Shown in pieces: positions 33,282-41,241 of a stretch of 64,000 nt of DNA. A program made the translations under genes and the position numbers. The notes beneath the pieces are model-generated. The model did no database searches. It was given only the letters and a program-made list of their open reading frames with translations, and was not told the DNA's origin. Positions within the stretch are counted from its first letter, which is position 1. Every line of letters begins with the position of its first letter. The stretch is from NCBI RefSeq assembly GCF_026340305.1, contig NZ_JAPEPI010000004.1, positions 186,001 through 250,000 on the forward strand, read 5' to 3'. The DNA comes from Streptomyces sp. NBC_01381 (GTDB lineage: Bacteria; Actinomycetota; Actinomycetes; Streptomycetales; Streptomycetaceae).

Positions 33282-35330
33282 TCACCCTCCTGTGAAGACG
33301 ACGGTGCGGCCGCCGAACCACGGCACGTCCGGCACGTCGGCGAGCAGCCGGTGCCGGTAGAGATCGGCATGGCGGGCGCCCAGCGGCAGACGTACCTCTA
33401 CGGTGCTGTCGTGGAATGCCACGCGAGCCCCCAGGTCGGCGAAGCGCTCGAGGGCGTACACGGGGTCGGCGGCTTCGTGTTCCGACCAGAGTGTCCAGGC
33501 GAGATCCGCCAGTGCGACCGCGGCGGCCAGCGTCGTCGTGCGTTCGACCGCGGGGGCCTGCCCGGCGCGGACGGCCGGGCGCAGCTCGATCAGCGCCTCG
33601 TCGAACCGGGCGGCGCGGGATGCCTCGTACGTGAGCCGCCGGGCGGCCCCGACCAGCGCGTCGTCGTCCGGCCTTGAGCGGGAGTGAATCGGTGCGCCGA
33701 TGTTGGTCCAGCACCGGCGCGGGCCCGGCACTCGTCTCAATCGCTCGCCCCGGGCGGGCGGCAGGTCGGTCACGAAGCCCATGCCGAGCTCGTCCAGAGC
33801 GAGCGTAAGACCGGCGGCCGTGGGGACGTCGGCCCGGGCGGGCAGCAGGACGACGGGTGTTCCGGCCAGTTCCCATGGCCGCAGCAGTTCCGCAGGCTGC
33901 TGCGCCTCCCACACCGGGTATAGACCGTCGACGTCCAGCAGGAGCAGCCGGTCCGGGGCCACCACGCGCAGCAGCAAAGGGCTGGTGGCCGTGTGCCCTT
34001 GGGCTGCCTGGAGTCCGAGCCTGGTGTCGAGCAGGGCCAGGAGCGGGCCGATGCGCCGTTCGAGATCCGGTGCGGTGGCGCCAGTGCCGGGTTCTGTCGG
34101 CGCTGTGCCCGCGAAGACGGCGACCGCGTGCGCGTCCTGCGATGAGCGCAGCCAGCCGTGCGCGGGCGGCGGCAGCACCTTGTGCGCGAGGCAGCCGGCG
34201 AAGGCCGCTCCGTCGGCGGCCTGCGCGCCACCACCGGTGAGGACGGCGGCCAGCGCCTCCAGATAGCAGCGGTCATGGAGCGGTGGCAGCAGCAGGAAGG
34301 GGAGCACACGGTCGGTGTCGGTGACCGTGCCGGACGCGGGGCCGGTGTGGTGTTGCTGTGCGCGGCCCGGGGACGGCGCCGAACCTGCCTGGTGTTCCTG
34401 TGACCGGCCGACGATCGGCGCAGGGTGGTCGGACTGTGCAGTGCGCGGGTCGATCTCGAGGCCGGTGGCCGCGCGCGTGATGTCCGTCCGCTCGTGCGGC
34501 ATGCGGTGCAGGGCGGCCAGGAGGGCGACGGCGAGGTCGCCCGGGTCGGGATGCCCGGAACCGTCGGTCGCCCTGGGGGAGGCTCCGGACGTACCAGGGA
34601 CCGGAGTTTCCGGGTCCCTCTGCGGGCCGGACTCGGGCGCGGTGCGGCTCGCCGCCGCGTCGAGGGCGCTCAGCAGGAGCAGCAGCGCGTCGTGTGGAAG
34701 CCCGGCCAGTACGGTGTCGAACGCCCCGCACGCGCAAGCCTCGTTGAGGAGGCCGACCAGCACGCGGTCACGGTCGAAGACTGACGGCGCGGGCGGCACG
34801 AGGGGTCCAGACCTGGGTGGTGCGCCGGCATCGGCGTCGGTAGGCGTACCTCGTTCGGCACCGGGTTCTGATCCGGCGGCATGGGCGGGCGACATGACAC
34901 CCAGGACCGCTGGGCTCGCGTGCCCGCGGCGCAGGAGCTCCGCCGCGTCGGGACGGGATCCTGACGTACCGCTCTGGTCCGCCGCGAGCGCGGCCGCCAC
35001 ATGGAACTCGTCGAGCGTGGCGGAGGACCGTATGTGCACGGGGACGGTCACCTCGATGTCCTGCGGCACGAGGCCTGGACGCGGGAACGGGAGCTGCCCG
35101 GTGCCGGACAGGGGGAGGGGCAGGCCTCGGTGCAGTGCCCCGGCGAGATACGTCTCCAGCAGGCGGGAAAGCATCGCGACGGCACCGCGGGCCAGTTCGG
35201 ACGCTTCCGGCCCCCAGCTCCACCCGTCGGTCCTGACCACGCGCACGCGGCAGTCGAGTACGGTGCAGCCGCCGAGTGCGGTGAGGAGTCCGCCGTCGTC
35301 GATTGTCGGCCCAGTGGGAAATGTCGTCAT
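33282..35330 (-). CDS. eCIS-associated protein of unknown function (682 aa)
   Basis: A 682-residue protein that I do not recognise, between the structural genes and the ATPase. Residues 1-115 look like a folded domain (alternating beta/alpha, GLLTALGGCTVLDCRVRVVRTDGWSWG) reminiscent of DUF4255-type caps. Residues 130-340 are interrupted by low-complexity, disordered stretches rich in Pro/Gly/Ser (SGTSGSRPDAAELL, GPLVPPAPSVF). The C-terminal 330 residues are folded, ending in a stretch with VEVRLPLGARHADLYRHRLL. No signal peptide or membrane segment. GGAGG precedes ATG 35330, and the stop is inside the ATPase ribosome-binding site, so the two are coupled. A structural or assembly role is likely from position only. 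Confidence 0.75.
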   Translation of the reverse strand: MTTFPTGPTIDDGGLLTALGGCTVLDCRVRVVRTDGWSWGPEASELARGAVAMLSRLLETYLAGALHRGLPLPLSGTGQLPFPRPGLVPQDIEVTVPVHIRSSATLDEFHVAAALAADQSGTSGSRPDAAELLRRGHASPAVLGVMSPAHAAGSEPGAERGTPTDADAGAPPRSGPLVPPAPSVFDRDRVLVGLLNEACACGAFDTVLAGLPHDALLLLLSALDAAASRTAPESGPQRDPETPVPGTSGASPRATDGSGHPDPGDLAVALLAALHRMPHERTDITRAATGLEIDPRTAQSDHPAPIVGRSQEHQAGSAPSPGRAQQHHTGPASGTVTDTDRVLPFLLLPPLHDRCYLEALAAVLTGGGAQAADGAAFAGCLAHKVLPPPAHGWLRSSQDAHAVAVFAGTAPTEPGTGATAPDLERRIGPLLALLDTRLGLQAAQGHTATSPLLLRVVAPDRLLLLDVDGLYPVWEAQQPAELLRPWELAGTPVVLLPARADVPTAAGLTLALDELGMGFVTDLPPARGERLRRVPGPRRCWTNIGAPIHSRSRPDDDALVGAARRLTYEASRAARFDEALIELRPAVRAGQAPAVERTTTLAAAVALADLAWTLWSEHEAADPVYALERFADLGARVAFHDSTVEVRLPLGARHADLYRHRLLADVPDVPWFGGRTVVFTGG

Positions 35331-35373
35331 GCGGTCGCGCCTCCGTCCTGACGTGGTCGTACGTGACTGTGCG

Positions 35374-35964
35374 TCAGTTGATGACAGGCGCCGGTGCGTA
35401 CTTGACCACTGGTCGTCCCCGGACGAAGACCAGGGCCTCGTCCGTCAGCGTGACGGCGCCATTGCCCAGTTGGGCCACACCGTTTGCGTCGAGGGTGGCG
35501 CGGATCTGCAGACTGGTCGTGGTGCCGGTGCCCCAATGGCCGGTCGGGTGGACCAGGGCGAGGACGGGGGCCTTGCCGTCGCCCGCGGAGCTGACGCTGA
35601 GTGATCCGGCGTTGAGCTGGACGGTGGGGGCGGTGCCGGTGACCGGCTTTGGCTCCGGCGTCGCCGGGGCGGCGACCGGCTTGCCGCCGGTGTCCACGTA
35701 CCAGCGCCAGAACGCGGTCAGGATGGCGGGCGGCGCACTGAGCTCCGCGGCTGTGAGGAGCTCGGCCGGGACCAGGACGAGCCCGGACGCTCCCGGTTCG
35801 GCCAATGGAAAGACGCTTCCAGTCAGTTGTCCAACGGAGGACGGGGGAGCGGTGGCTGCCCGGGAGAGTGCCGCGAGCACATGGCCGGTGTGCTGGAGGT
35901 GGACGACCGTGACGGCCACTTTCGCCGGTTGCCCCGCCGATGGGGCCGGTATCGCGATTGCCAT
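35374..35964 (-). CDS. eCIS-associated hypothetical protein (196 aa)
   Basis: A 196-residue protein of unknown family. It is mostly predicted beta-strand with two halves: residues 1-90 (HLQHTGHVLAALSRAATA, FWRWYVDTGGKPV) and a linker rich in Pro/Thr, then a C-terminal beta-rich part (GSLSVSSAGDGKAPVLALVHPTGHWGTGTTTSL). GGAG lies seven bases before ATG 35964. The gene is within the eCIS operon, 43 bases before the next start and 65 bases after the preceding stop. Possibly a fibre or adaptor component; no motif fixes its function. Confidence 0.7.
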   Translation of the reverse strand: MAIAIPAPSAGQPAKVAVTVVHLQHTGHVLAALSRAATAPPSSVGQLTGSVFPLAEPGASGLVLVPAELLTAAELSAPPAILTAFWRWYVDTGGKPVAAPATPEPKPVTGTAPTVQLNAGSLSVSSAGDGKAPVLALVHPTGHWGTGTTTSLQIRATLDANGVAQLGNGAVTLTDEALVFVRGRPVVKYAPAPVIN

Positions 35965-36029
35965 GACTGCTCTCCCTCGACACTGCCGTACGCACGGGCG
36001 TGGATGACGCTAATGAGGGCCCGGCCGGA

Positions 36030-37238
36030 TCAGTCGGCCGGGCGTGTGGCCAGGACGAAGTAGTCGACAGCGCCCGGCAGTACGGTCGGACCGCCGAGCG
36101 TCCGGCTCGGGCCGAACCCGCCGTACCAGGCGATCAGACAGCTCAACCGGCGCCGGGAGTCCACCTCGCAGCGCAGCACCACGGGCAGCGCGCCGAAGCC
36201 GGATACCTCGACACCGCCTTCGGTGGGGGCTCCGTACGTCTGGAGCCTCGGCGTCACGCAGATGTGCAGAGCCATCTCGCCCGACTCCACCTGATCGGCC
36301 GTCACCGGATCGGGCAGCGGCAGGATGACGCCGTGCGTCGCCGTCCCGGACTGGACGAGGACGCTGCCGCTGACTAGAGGGCTGTCCACGACGCCGGTGA
36401 CGGCCAGGCCCCCCGTGACCTTCACATCGCCGTGGATCTGAGTGCTGCCGTCGCCGAGGACGCGCAACGCCGGGGCGAGAGCACCGGCCGCGGTGAACCG
36501 GCCGATGTCCAGGCTGCCGTCCGCGCCGCCGATCCTGACCCCCACCTTCCCGGCCACCGGACGGCACTCGGCCGCCAGTTCCAGCGTGCCGCCGCGCGCG
36601 GACACCCGGTCGGCGAGGACGCCCGCGTAGCGTCGGCCGACCCCGTTCGCCCGAGGCAGTACCGCGGTGAAGCCGCCGTCCTGCCCGCCGACCCAAGTGA
36701 CGAAGGAGAGCAGCACCCGGCCGCGGTCGCCGCCGCTCAGCCGGTCGGGTCCGGCGTCGGGCGCGGGCGGCTGCTGTTCGCCGAGGTCGAGCTCGTCGCC
36801 GGGGGCGCCGACCACGAGGAGGAAGCCCTCCGAGGTACGGGCGGCGGCACCGTCCGAGGAGCAGCCGCCGGAGAACACGGCGGCGCCACCCGTGGCGGCC
36901 TGGTCGCTCCACATGAGCAGGAGCGGGCGGGGGGAGTCGTCGTCCGGGTCGGCGATCACGAACCCCTGGTCGGGAGTGGAGAGTTCCACAGGGGCGGGCA
37001 CCACGATCTCCCGGCCCGACGGGTCGACGAGCGTGCCGCTGGCGACGATGACCGTCTTGTAGACGTCGGAACCGGCCCGCGCGCGGACCGTCACCTCGAG
37101 GCCCGATGCGATCCCCCAGGTGTGCAGGTGCCGGTGGTGGCGCGCAGCGGCGTCGCGTTCGTAACGCACCACGGCTGACAGGTCGTCAGCGGCCAGGACC
37201 TGGCCCTCGTGGAATTCTGGCCGCAGGGGTGCGGGCAT
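36030..37238 (-). CDS. eCIS accessory protein with F-x-GQ-x-L module, fibre-like C-terminus
   Basis: A 402-residue protein. Residues 8-50 carry the module FHEGQVLAADDL ... HLHTWGIASGLEV, and residues 65-85 the companion motif GTLVDPSGREIVVPAP. Both recur in the two genes upstream, making this one of three paralogues. Residues 220-300 (GKVGVRIGGADGSLDIGRF ... STQIHGDVKVTGGLAVTG) look like the triple-stranded beta stalk of tail-fibre proteins. AAGGAG precedes ATG 37238. A surface fibre or baseplate-attached role is plausible. Assigned by pattern and context, not by a known family name. Confidence 0.75.
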   Translation of the reverse strand: MPAPLRPEFHEGQVLAADDLSAVVRYERDAAARHHRHLHTWGIASGLEVTVRARAGSDVYKTVIVASGTLVDPSGREIVVPAPVELSTPDQGFVIADPDDDSPRPLLLMWSDQAATGGAAVFSGGCSSDGAAARTSEGFLLVVGAPGDELDLGEQQPPAPDAGPDRLSGGDRGRVLLSFVTWVGGQDGGFTAVLPRANGVGRRYAGVLADRVSARGGTLELAAECRPVAGKVGVRIGGADGSLDIGRFTAAGALAPALRVLGDGSTQIHGDVKVTGGLAVTGVVDSPLVSGSVLVQSGTATHGVILPLPDPVTADQVESGEMALHICVTPRLQTYGAPTEGGVEVSGFGALPVVLRCEVDSRRRLSCLIAWYGGFGPSRTLGGPTVLPGAVDYFVLATRPAD

Positions 37239-37250
37239 GGTCCGCTCCTT

Positions 37251-38390
37251 CTAGTTCTCGGTCGACTGCGGCAGGCAGCCCGTGAGGTCGAGGAGACCCA
37301 GCAGGAACCCCAGCAACTCGTCCGTCCTGGGCTCGTGTTCGGAGAGCCGGCCCAGCTGTGTCCGCCACTGCTGTTCCACCGGATCCGACAGATGGGCGCC
37401 GCGCCGTCCGGCCGGCACGGCCCGTACGACCTCGCAGCCGTCGAGCGTCACCTCGGCGATCAGCACCTCCGGGGCGCAGCCACCGGGGCAGGGGACGACG
37501 AGGAGCGAGCGGACGGCCGCGCGCAGATACGCCTCGAAGGCGCACCAGGCACCCATCTTGCGGAGCCGGTTGTGGTGCACGTCATTGTCGAGCGGTTTGC
37601 GCGGCACGTCGCACAGCAGCGCCGCGGGTGTGCGATCGCACAGATCTCCGTTGAGGTCGAGGCGGGCGGTGAGCCAGCCCGTGAGACCGTCCGCCGAAGG
37701 CCGTGTCTCCTCGCTCTGGCAGGCCGTCAGGAACTCCCGGTCATCGCCGAACCGGCGGTGCAACAGTGCGCAGAAGCGGTCCGACGGCGGATCGGGGACG
37801 CAGCCCACGGAGAAACGGTGACCCTCGCGTACGCGCGTGGGCACGCAGCCGACCGCCGTGCAGCCGTCGCCGGGATCGTAGGGGGCCGCGGGCTCGGCGA
37901 ACTCCTCCTCGTAGCGCAGGAAGAGGCCGTACGTGCGCTCCGGCCCCGGCGGACAGGGGTCGGGGCAGCCGCCGCCCGAGGCACGGAACCCCCGTACCAG
38001 GGCGACGACATCCACGTCCTCGGCGCAGATCACCGGGATGTCGCTGCCCGAGCCGTCCACCGCGTGGCCCGTCCCGACGCGCACCACACCACGACTGCAG
38101 GAGTCGCAGCTGACGGCGAGTCCGCACAGGACCGCGCCGTGTCCTTCCCCGGATACGTAGCTCAGCCGGTTGTGGGCGCGGATGAGCCCGGTGGTCCAGG
38201 CGGCGAGCCGTCCAAGGTCGTCCTCGGTGAGCAGCTGGCCCGCGAAGAAGACCGGCCGGACGGTTCCACCCGCGCGGAATCCGGCAGGTGAGGCGAGGGA
38301 GGCAGTGGTGCCGCCGCTCTCACCGCAGCCGCAGCCGCAGCCGCAGCCGCAGTCGCGGCGGTCGGCGGTCTGGGTGTCGGAGGTGGTCAT
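37251..38390 (-). CDS. eCIS accessory protein with F-x-GQ-x-L module and Cys-rich N-terminus
   Basis: A 379-residue paralogue of its neighbours. It begins with a Cys-Gly repeat (DCGCGCGCGCGES, about residues 13-25) encoded by a CCGCAG tandem repeat, then the module RPVFFAGQLLTEDDL ... GAVLCGLAVSC and the companion motif GTGHAVDGSGSDIPVIC. Another dozen or so cysteines are spread along the chain (CPDPCPPG, GCTAVGCVP, CALLHRR, CPGGC), which is unusual for a cytoplasmic structural protein and suggests bound metal or disulfides after release. ATG 38390 is read from an overlapping stop (ATGA). The function is unknown. Confidence 0.75.
   Translation of the reverse strand: MTTSDTQTADRRDCGCGCGCGCGESGGTTASLASPAGFRAGGTVRPVFFAGQLLTEDDLGRLAAWTTGLIRAHNRLSYVSGEGHGAVLCGLAVSCDSCSRGVVRVGTGHAVDGSGSDIPVICAEDVDVVALVRGFRASGGGCPDPCPPGPERTYGLFLRYEEEFAEPAAPYDPGDGCTAVGCVPTRVREGHRFSVGCVPDPPSDRFCALLHRRFGDDREFLTACQSEETRPSADGLTGWLTARLDLNGDLCDRTPAALLCDVPRKPLDNDVHHNRLRKMGAWCAFEAYLRAAVRSLLVVPCPGGCAPEVLIAEVTLDGCEVVRAVPAGRRGAHLSDPVEQQWRTQLGRLSEHEPRTDELLGFLLGLLDLTGCLPQSTEN
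38323..38352. repeat. Five tandem copies of CCGCAG
   Basis: A hexanucleotide repeat, five perfect copies, followed by a degenerate sixth (TCGCGG). It encodes alternating Cys-Gly in the gene on the minus strand. The unit is a multiple of three, so copy-number change would lengthen or shorten the Cys-Gly tract without a frameshift. Confidence 0.9.
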
Positions 38391-39769
38391 GGCCGCCCCT
38401 CAGGGGTCTCGCTGCCGACGGTCTCGCCGTCCTCGGCCGTGGTGTCCGTCCGCTCGACGGGTTCGGCCTCGGCGACAGCCTCGGCCTCTGCGCCTGCCTG
38501 GGCGACGGCTTCGCGTTTCGGGGACTGGCCGTGCAGGTGGTTGTCGATGAAGATCCAGCTCTCGAAGACACCGGACGCGCCCGCGGGCGTCCCGGAGGTG
38601 CGGGGGCCGGAGCCGTCCGGCGGCAGGAGCCCTGACCGGTGCGCGATCGGCCTGCCCGGCTGCGGTACGAGGCCGCCGGTGTGGGTTCCGTCCACCGGGT
38701 CGCCGCAGATGTCCAGGACGAACGGGGTGCGCAGCACCAGATGGATCCGGTCGCCGTCGTTGAGGTACTCGTGGTCGGTCTGGCGGATCGTGATCCTTTC
38801 CGCGGTCTCGGCGTCCGGCTTCTGAGTGACCAACTCGGTCTCCAGGCGCATGACGGTGCCGTGGACGCCCCGGCCACCGGTGACTTGGAACAGGTCGGCG
38901 ATGCCCGGGTCCCATAGGGTCGCGGTGCGCACCGGGCGGGAGAAGTGGATCTGCAGGCCGTGCTCGCCGAGCAGCGTGCGGGCCTCCTGAGTCGTCAGCC
39001 GGTCGCCGTGCTGCCACGAGATGCCGGTGATCACGGTCGTGGGACGCCGCGCGAGCGGGCGGCGGACTTCGGGATGGATCTGCTCCGGGGCCAGTGCTCG
39101 GTCGGGGCGCAGGCCGTCCACGCGGGCGAGCAGGAGACCCGGTCCGATGACCCTGCCGTCACCGCACCCGTGCGTGTCCGCCGTGTTGTGTGCGGATGGT
39201 TCGCACGGGCACGGAGGGTCGCAGGGATCCACCCGCGGCGGCCGGATCGTCGCCCGCAGGGCGAAACCTTCGCGGATACGGGCGTAGGCGGTGCGCGGGA
39301 GGCCGTCGCAGGCCTCGGTGTAGACGGCGCGGACGCTGTCGACCGGCTCCTCGCAGTGATGGATCGTCAGGTACGCGATGACGTCGCGGCCGGAGCGGAG
39401 CTCGTCCAGGGCGTGGCCGCGGTCGTCCTCGTCGAGCATCCGCCACAGGTTGTGCCGCGGCAGGACGCCGCACGGCACCGTCAGCTCGTCGCCGTGCCGG
39501 TCCACGGCCACGCCGTCGCTCACCTCGATCCAGGGCTCCGCACGATCTGGATCGGGGCACTCGCCGGCGGGCGGCGGCACCGGGCGTGTCCACAGCCCGT
39601 AGGCCACGCCGTAGCCGTGCAGGGCGAGGTTGTGTAGGCGCAGCCGTGCGAGGAACTGCCCCTGCTCCTGGCGAAGGTCCTGCGCGGACAGCAACTGGCC
39701 GTGGAAGTACGTCAGCCGCCGCCGGCCGGTCCGCGGGGCGCTGTCACGCCCGGTCGGGGTAGCCGTCAT
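38387..39769 (-). CDS. eCIS accessory protein with F-x-GQ-x-L module (460 aa)
   Basis: A 460-residue member of the three-gene paralogous set. Residues 16-60 have RRLTYFHGQLLSAQDL ... LHNLALHGYGVAYGLW, and near 85 the companion motif SDGVAVDRHGDELTVPCGV. A central cysteine cluster (CDPPCPCEPSAHNTADTHGCGDG) might bind metal. The C-terminal 60 residues are acidic and repetitive (QAGAEAEAVAEAEP), probably unstructured. Its start overlaps the stop of the gpI-like gene, and its stop overlaps the start of the next paralogue, so all are translationally linked. The role is unknown; attachment to the baseplate is a reasonable guess from the position right after the baseplate genes. Confidence 0.75.
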   Translation of the reverse strand: MTATPTGRDSAPRTGRRRLTYFHGQLLSAQDLRQEQGQFLARLRLHNLALHGYGVAYGLWTRPVPPPAGECPDPDRAEPWIEVSDGVAVDRHGDELTVPCGVLPRHNLWRMLDEDDRGHALDELRSGRDVIAYLTIHHCEEPVDSVRAVYTEACDGLPRTAYARIREGFALRATIRPPRVDPCDPPCPCEPSAHNTADTHGCGDGRVIGPGLLLARVDGLRPDRALAPEQIHPEVRRPLARRPTTVITGISWQHGDRLTTQEARTLLGEHGLQIHFSRPVRTATLWDPGIADLFQVTGGRGVHGTVMRLETELVTQKPDAETAERITIRQTDHEYLNDGDRIHLVLRTPFVLDICGDPVDGTHTGGLVPQPGRPIAHRSGLLPPDGSGPRTSGTPAGASGVFESWIFIDNHLHGQSPKREAVAQAGAEAEAVAEAEPVERTDTTAEDGETVGSETPEGRP

Positions 39770-41238
39770 GGTGTCCTGCCCTTCTTCTCGTTCTCGTGGG
39801 TGTGTCCGCCGGTGCCGTTGGCGTCGAGTTGTCCGCCGACGCCGCCCTCGTCGAGGGCCACCGTGCGGAGGCCCGCACCTGACGTGCCGTCAAGCAGGAT
39901 GCCGCGACGCCCCGAACGGTCCGTCCCGAGCAGGGTGTCGGCGCCGAGCACGGCCAGGCCGGCCGGGGACGCCGTGGGACCGACGAGGAGGGTGTCCACG
40001 CCGACCGCGCTGCGTTCGCCGACGGTGAAGCCGAGTCCGCCGAGGGACACGGTCGCCGTGGTGTGTGCGGGGGAGAGCCGTTCGATCAGGTCGGCGGTGG
40101 TTCTGGCGATGCCGTGGAGCGACGCCGGACTCCGGGTGCCGGAGGCTGGGTGCGGGGGGACAAGTACGCGGAAGCGGAATGCGCTCCCGGTCAACGGGTC
40201 GTCGTCCGGGTCGCCGAGCGAACGCAGCGGCGACCCGCCCCGGCCCTCGCCGGTTCCCGCAAGCCGCGAGCCCAGGACTGCTGGGCCGCCGAGCCGAACC
40301 CGCGCCGTCGACCGTCCGAACAGCCGCACCTCGCCCAGGCGGGTGTCCCGGCCCACGGCGCCCCACGGCACGGCGGCCGGTTCCAGGATCGCCGGGCGCA
40401 TCCCAAGGACGATCTCCAGCGCGAGCGCGAGCCCGCAGGGAGTGCCGCGCCGCCTGCGCAACTCTGGTGCTGCAGCGATGAGTTGGCGCAGTACGGCTGG
40501 AGAGAGCTGCGCGTTTCCCAGGTCCGGAGTCCCGGGCCGGGACCTGCTCCCGAGGCCACCGCCGGAGCTCGCACCCGGGGCGGGGTTGGGGTCGGGGCCC
40601 AGATCGAGGCCGAGCAGACCCGCGATCCAGGGCAGCACGCCATCGGGCACGCCGGCCGGGTCGAGCAGCGCGGGAGCCCGTTCCGTCGCCCGGTCGAGGG
40701 TCTCGACCACCGAGTCGAACAGCGAGAGAAACCGCTCGGTGAAGTCGTCGGCGGTGGGATCCTCGCGGTAGACGGCCGGGAGCAGGTCGGCGGAAGTGGC
40801 ACGGGGAAGGTCGAGCCGCAGCTGCCGCACGGCGGGCCCGGGCCCGGCCGTGTCGCTGCGGCCGAGCAGCAGCCGTACGGCGAGGTACCGGCCCGGCGGC
40901 TGGTCCACCAGGACGTCGTAGGACGGCCCCACGACCGTCTGCCAGTCGTCGGGCCCCGGCGCGGCCTCGGGATCGTCGCCGGTGGTGGCCAGTTGGACGA
41001 CCAGTGCGCTGCCCGAGGGCACGTCCGCGTCGACGCGGACGCGGTGCCAGCGGCACCGGGAGATGCCGCTGTCGAGCGGGACGGTGACCAGAGCCGCCTC
41101 GGTGACGCCGGAGGGAAGGACCAGCGCGTCGCCTTCCTGGACCGGTTCGGGGAGAGGTGCGGCGGCTCCCGCGGCCGGGCACCAGCCCGAGGCGGAGTCC
41201 AGGAGCAGGTACGCGGGTGCATCGGCGCGGATGTCCAT
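39766..41238 (-). CDS. eCIS phage tail protein I-like (TIGR02242-type)
   Basis: A 490-residue baseplate-periphery protein. The segment about 170-225 (LLPAVYREDPTADDFTERFLSLFDSVVETLDRA ... LPWIAGLLGLDL) is the signature of the phage tail protein domain related to P2 gpI, which trims the outer baseplate wedge. The N-terminal 160 residues are beta-rich. The part after residue 270 includes RQLIAAAPELRRRRGTP and LALEIVLG, as in Afp12/Pvc12 relatives. It is directly downstream of the two baseplate J genes, the usual order in contractile injection systems. Confidence 0.85.
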   Translation of the reverse strand: MDIRADAPAYLLLDSASGWCPAAGAAAPLPEPVQEGDALVLPSGVTEAALVTVPLDSGISRCRWHRVRVDADVPSGSALVVQLATTGDDPEAAPGPDDWQTVVGPSYDVLVDQPPGRYLAVRLLLGRSDTAGPGPAVRQLRLDLPRATSADLLPAVYREDPTADDFTERFLSLFDSVVETLDRATERAPALLDPAGVPDGVLPWIAGLLGLDLGPDPNPAPGASSGGGLGSRSRPGTPDLGNAQLSPAVLRQLIAAAPELRRRRGTPCGLALALEIVLGMRPAILEPAAVPWGAVGRDTRLGEVRLFGRSTARVRLGGPAVLGSRLAGTGEGRGGSPLRSLGDPDDDPLTGSAFRFRVLVPPHPASGTRSPASLHGIARTTADLIERLSPAHTTATVSLGGLGFTVGERSAVGVDTLLVGPTASPAGLAVLGADTLLGTDRSGRRGILLDGTSGAGLRTVALDEGGVGGQLDANGTGGHTHENEKKGRTP

Positions 41239-41241
41239 GGG

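Noticed and set aside
38323..38352. CRISPR-like repeat
   Set aside because: It is a contiguous hexanucleotide repeat inside a coding region, with no spacers.
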